A stretch of DNA of 64,000 nt, from positions 310,001 through 374,000 of the forward strand of contig JASFXZ010000078.1 in NCBI GenBank assembly GCA_032209605.1, written 5' to 3'. Of this stretch, positions 63,601-64,000 are shown piece by piece. Every line of letters starts with the position of its first letter. Within the stretch, counting starts at the first letter, position 1. Source of the stretch: Mactromeris polynyma (lineage: Eukaryota; Mollusca; Bivalvia; Venerida; Mactridae). A program made the position numbers and the translations under genes. The notes under the pieces are model-generated. The model was given only the letters and a program-made list of their open reading frames with translations. It was not told where the DNA came from and ran no database searches.

Positions 63601-64000
63601 GAGAATATGCCTCACACAGATATTTTATGTTGTTATGAGAATATGCCTCACACACAGATATCTTATGTTAACATGAGAATATGCCTCACACACAGATATC
63701 TTATGTTAACATGAGAATATGCCTCACACTCAGATATTTTATGTTGTTATGAGAATATGCCTCACACACAGATATCTTATGTTAACATGAGAATAAGCCT
63801 CACACTCAGATATCTTATGTTGTTATGAGAATATGCCTCATACTCAGATATAATATGTTTCCATGAGAATATGACTCATGCTCAGATATAATATTTGTTT
63901 CCATGAGAATATGCCTTACACTCACATATAATATTTGTTTCCATGAGAATAAGCCTCACACTCACATATAATATGTTTTCATGAGAATATGCATCACAAT
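60690..64000. repeat. Large minisatellite array, truncated by window end
   Basis: More than 3.3 kb of head-to-tail units built on GAGAATATGCCTCACA plus GATATCTTATGTT. Four main lengths differ only at two hinges: 31 bp (GTTAT junction), 34 bp (AACAT junction, short CACA), 38 bp (CACTCA or CACACA) and 41 bp (AATGTTAT junction). About 85-90 units are estimated from length. Short units dominate the left end, 38- and 41-bp units the middle. The last 150 bp are diverged (ATAATATGTTTCCATGAG) although the array still continues at the window end. No coding frame. Confidence 0.97.

Noticed and set aside
60690..64000. CRISPR-like array of repeats
   Set aside because: Units are contiguous with no unique spacers, lengths vary by small indels, and the host is an animal; it is a minisatellite.

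Overview
This is a stretch of animal genome: AT-rich, intron-bearing and full of non-coding DNA, with one recognisable protein-coding gene. That gene, on the + strand at 47365-55428, is a ROR-family receptor tyrosine kinase (orphan Wnt/Wnt5a-type receptor). Eight exons can be placed by GT/AG boundaries and unbroken reading phase. They encode an Ig-like domain, a ten-cysteine Frizzled domain, a six-cysteine kringle, a transmembrane helix, a tyrosine kinase and a Ser/Pro-rich tail, about 899 residues in all without the N-terminus. The host is probably an invertebrate bilaterian. A mollusc or another lophotrochozoan is my guess from the overall look; no marker in the window proves it.

Layout. 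Positions 1-47364 hold no convincing complete gene. They are most simply the 5' region and/or large first introns of ROR, with interspersed repeats. Two weak candidates for missing 5' exons lie at 21080-21230 and 32678-32767. Positions 47365-53530 hold the seven extracellular exons, separated by introns of 0.27-2.0 kb. Positions 53804-55428 are one large exon with the transmembrane segment, the whole kinase and the tail. Positions 55429 to about 59250 are probably a long 3' UTR with several poly(A) signals. From about 60690 to the window end there is a large AT-rich minisatellite that continues beyond the window.

Repeats. I recognise a pair of about 175-bp MITE-like elements with terminal inverted repeats and TA target sites (4830-5004 and 51830-52005, the latter inside a ROR intron). 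There is also a dispersed repeat of about 310 bp, present twice in opposite orientations (13877-14189 and 48390-48695). Other repeats are a 40-bp minisatellite of about ten copies (25456-25855), a perfect 46-bp tandem duplication, a 47-bp triple repeat in the presumed 3' UTR, and foldback sequences.

Main biological point: the kinase keeps every canonical catalytic motif (complete glycine loop, VAIK-type Lys, HRD, DFG). The vertebrate ROR1/ROR2 domains are degenerate pseudokinases. I found no evidence of a wholly new multi-gene system in this window.
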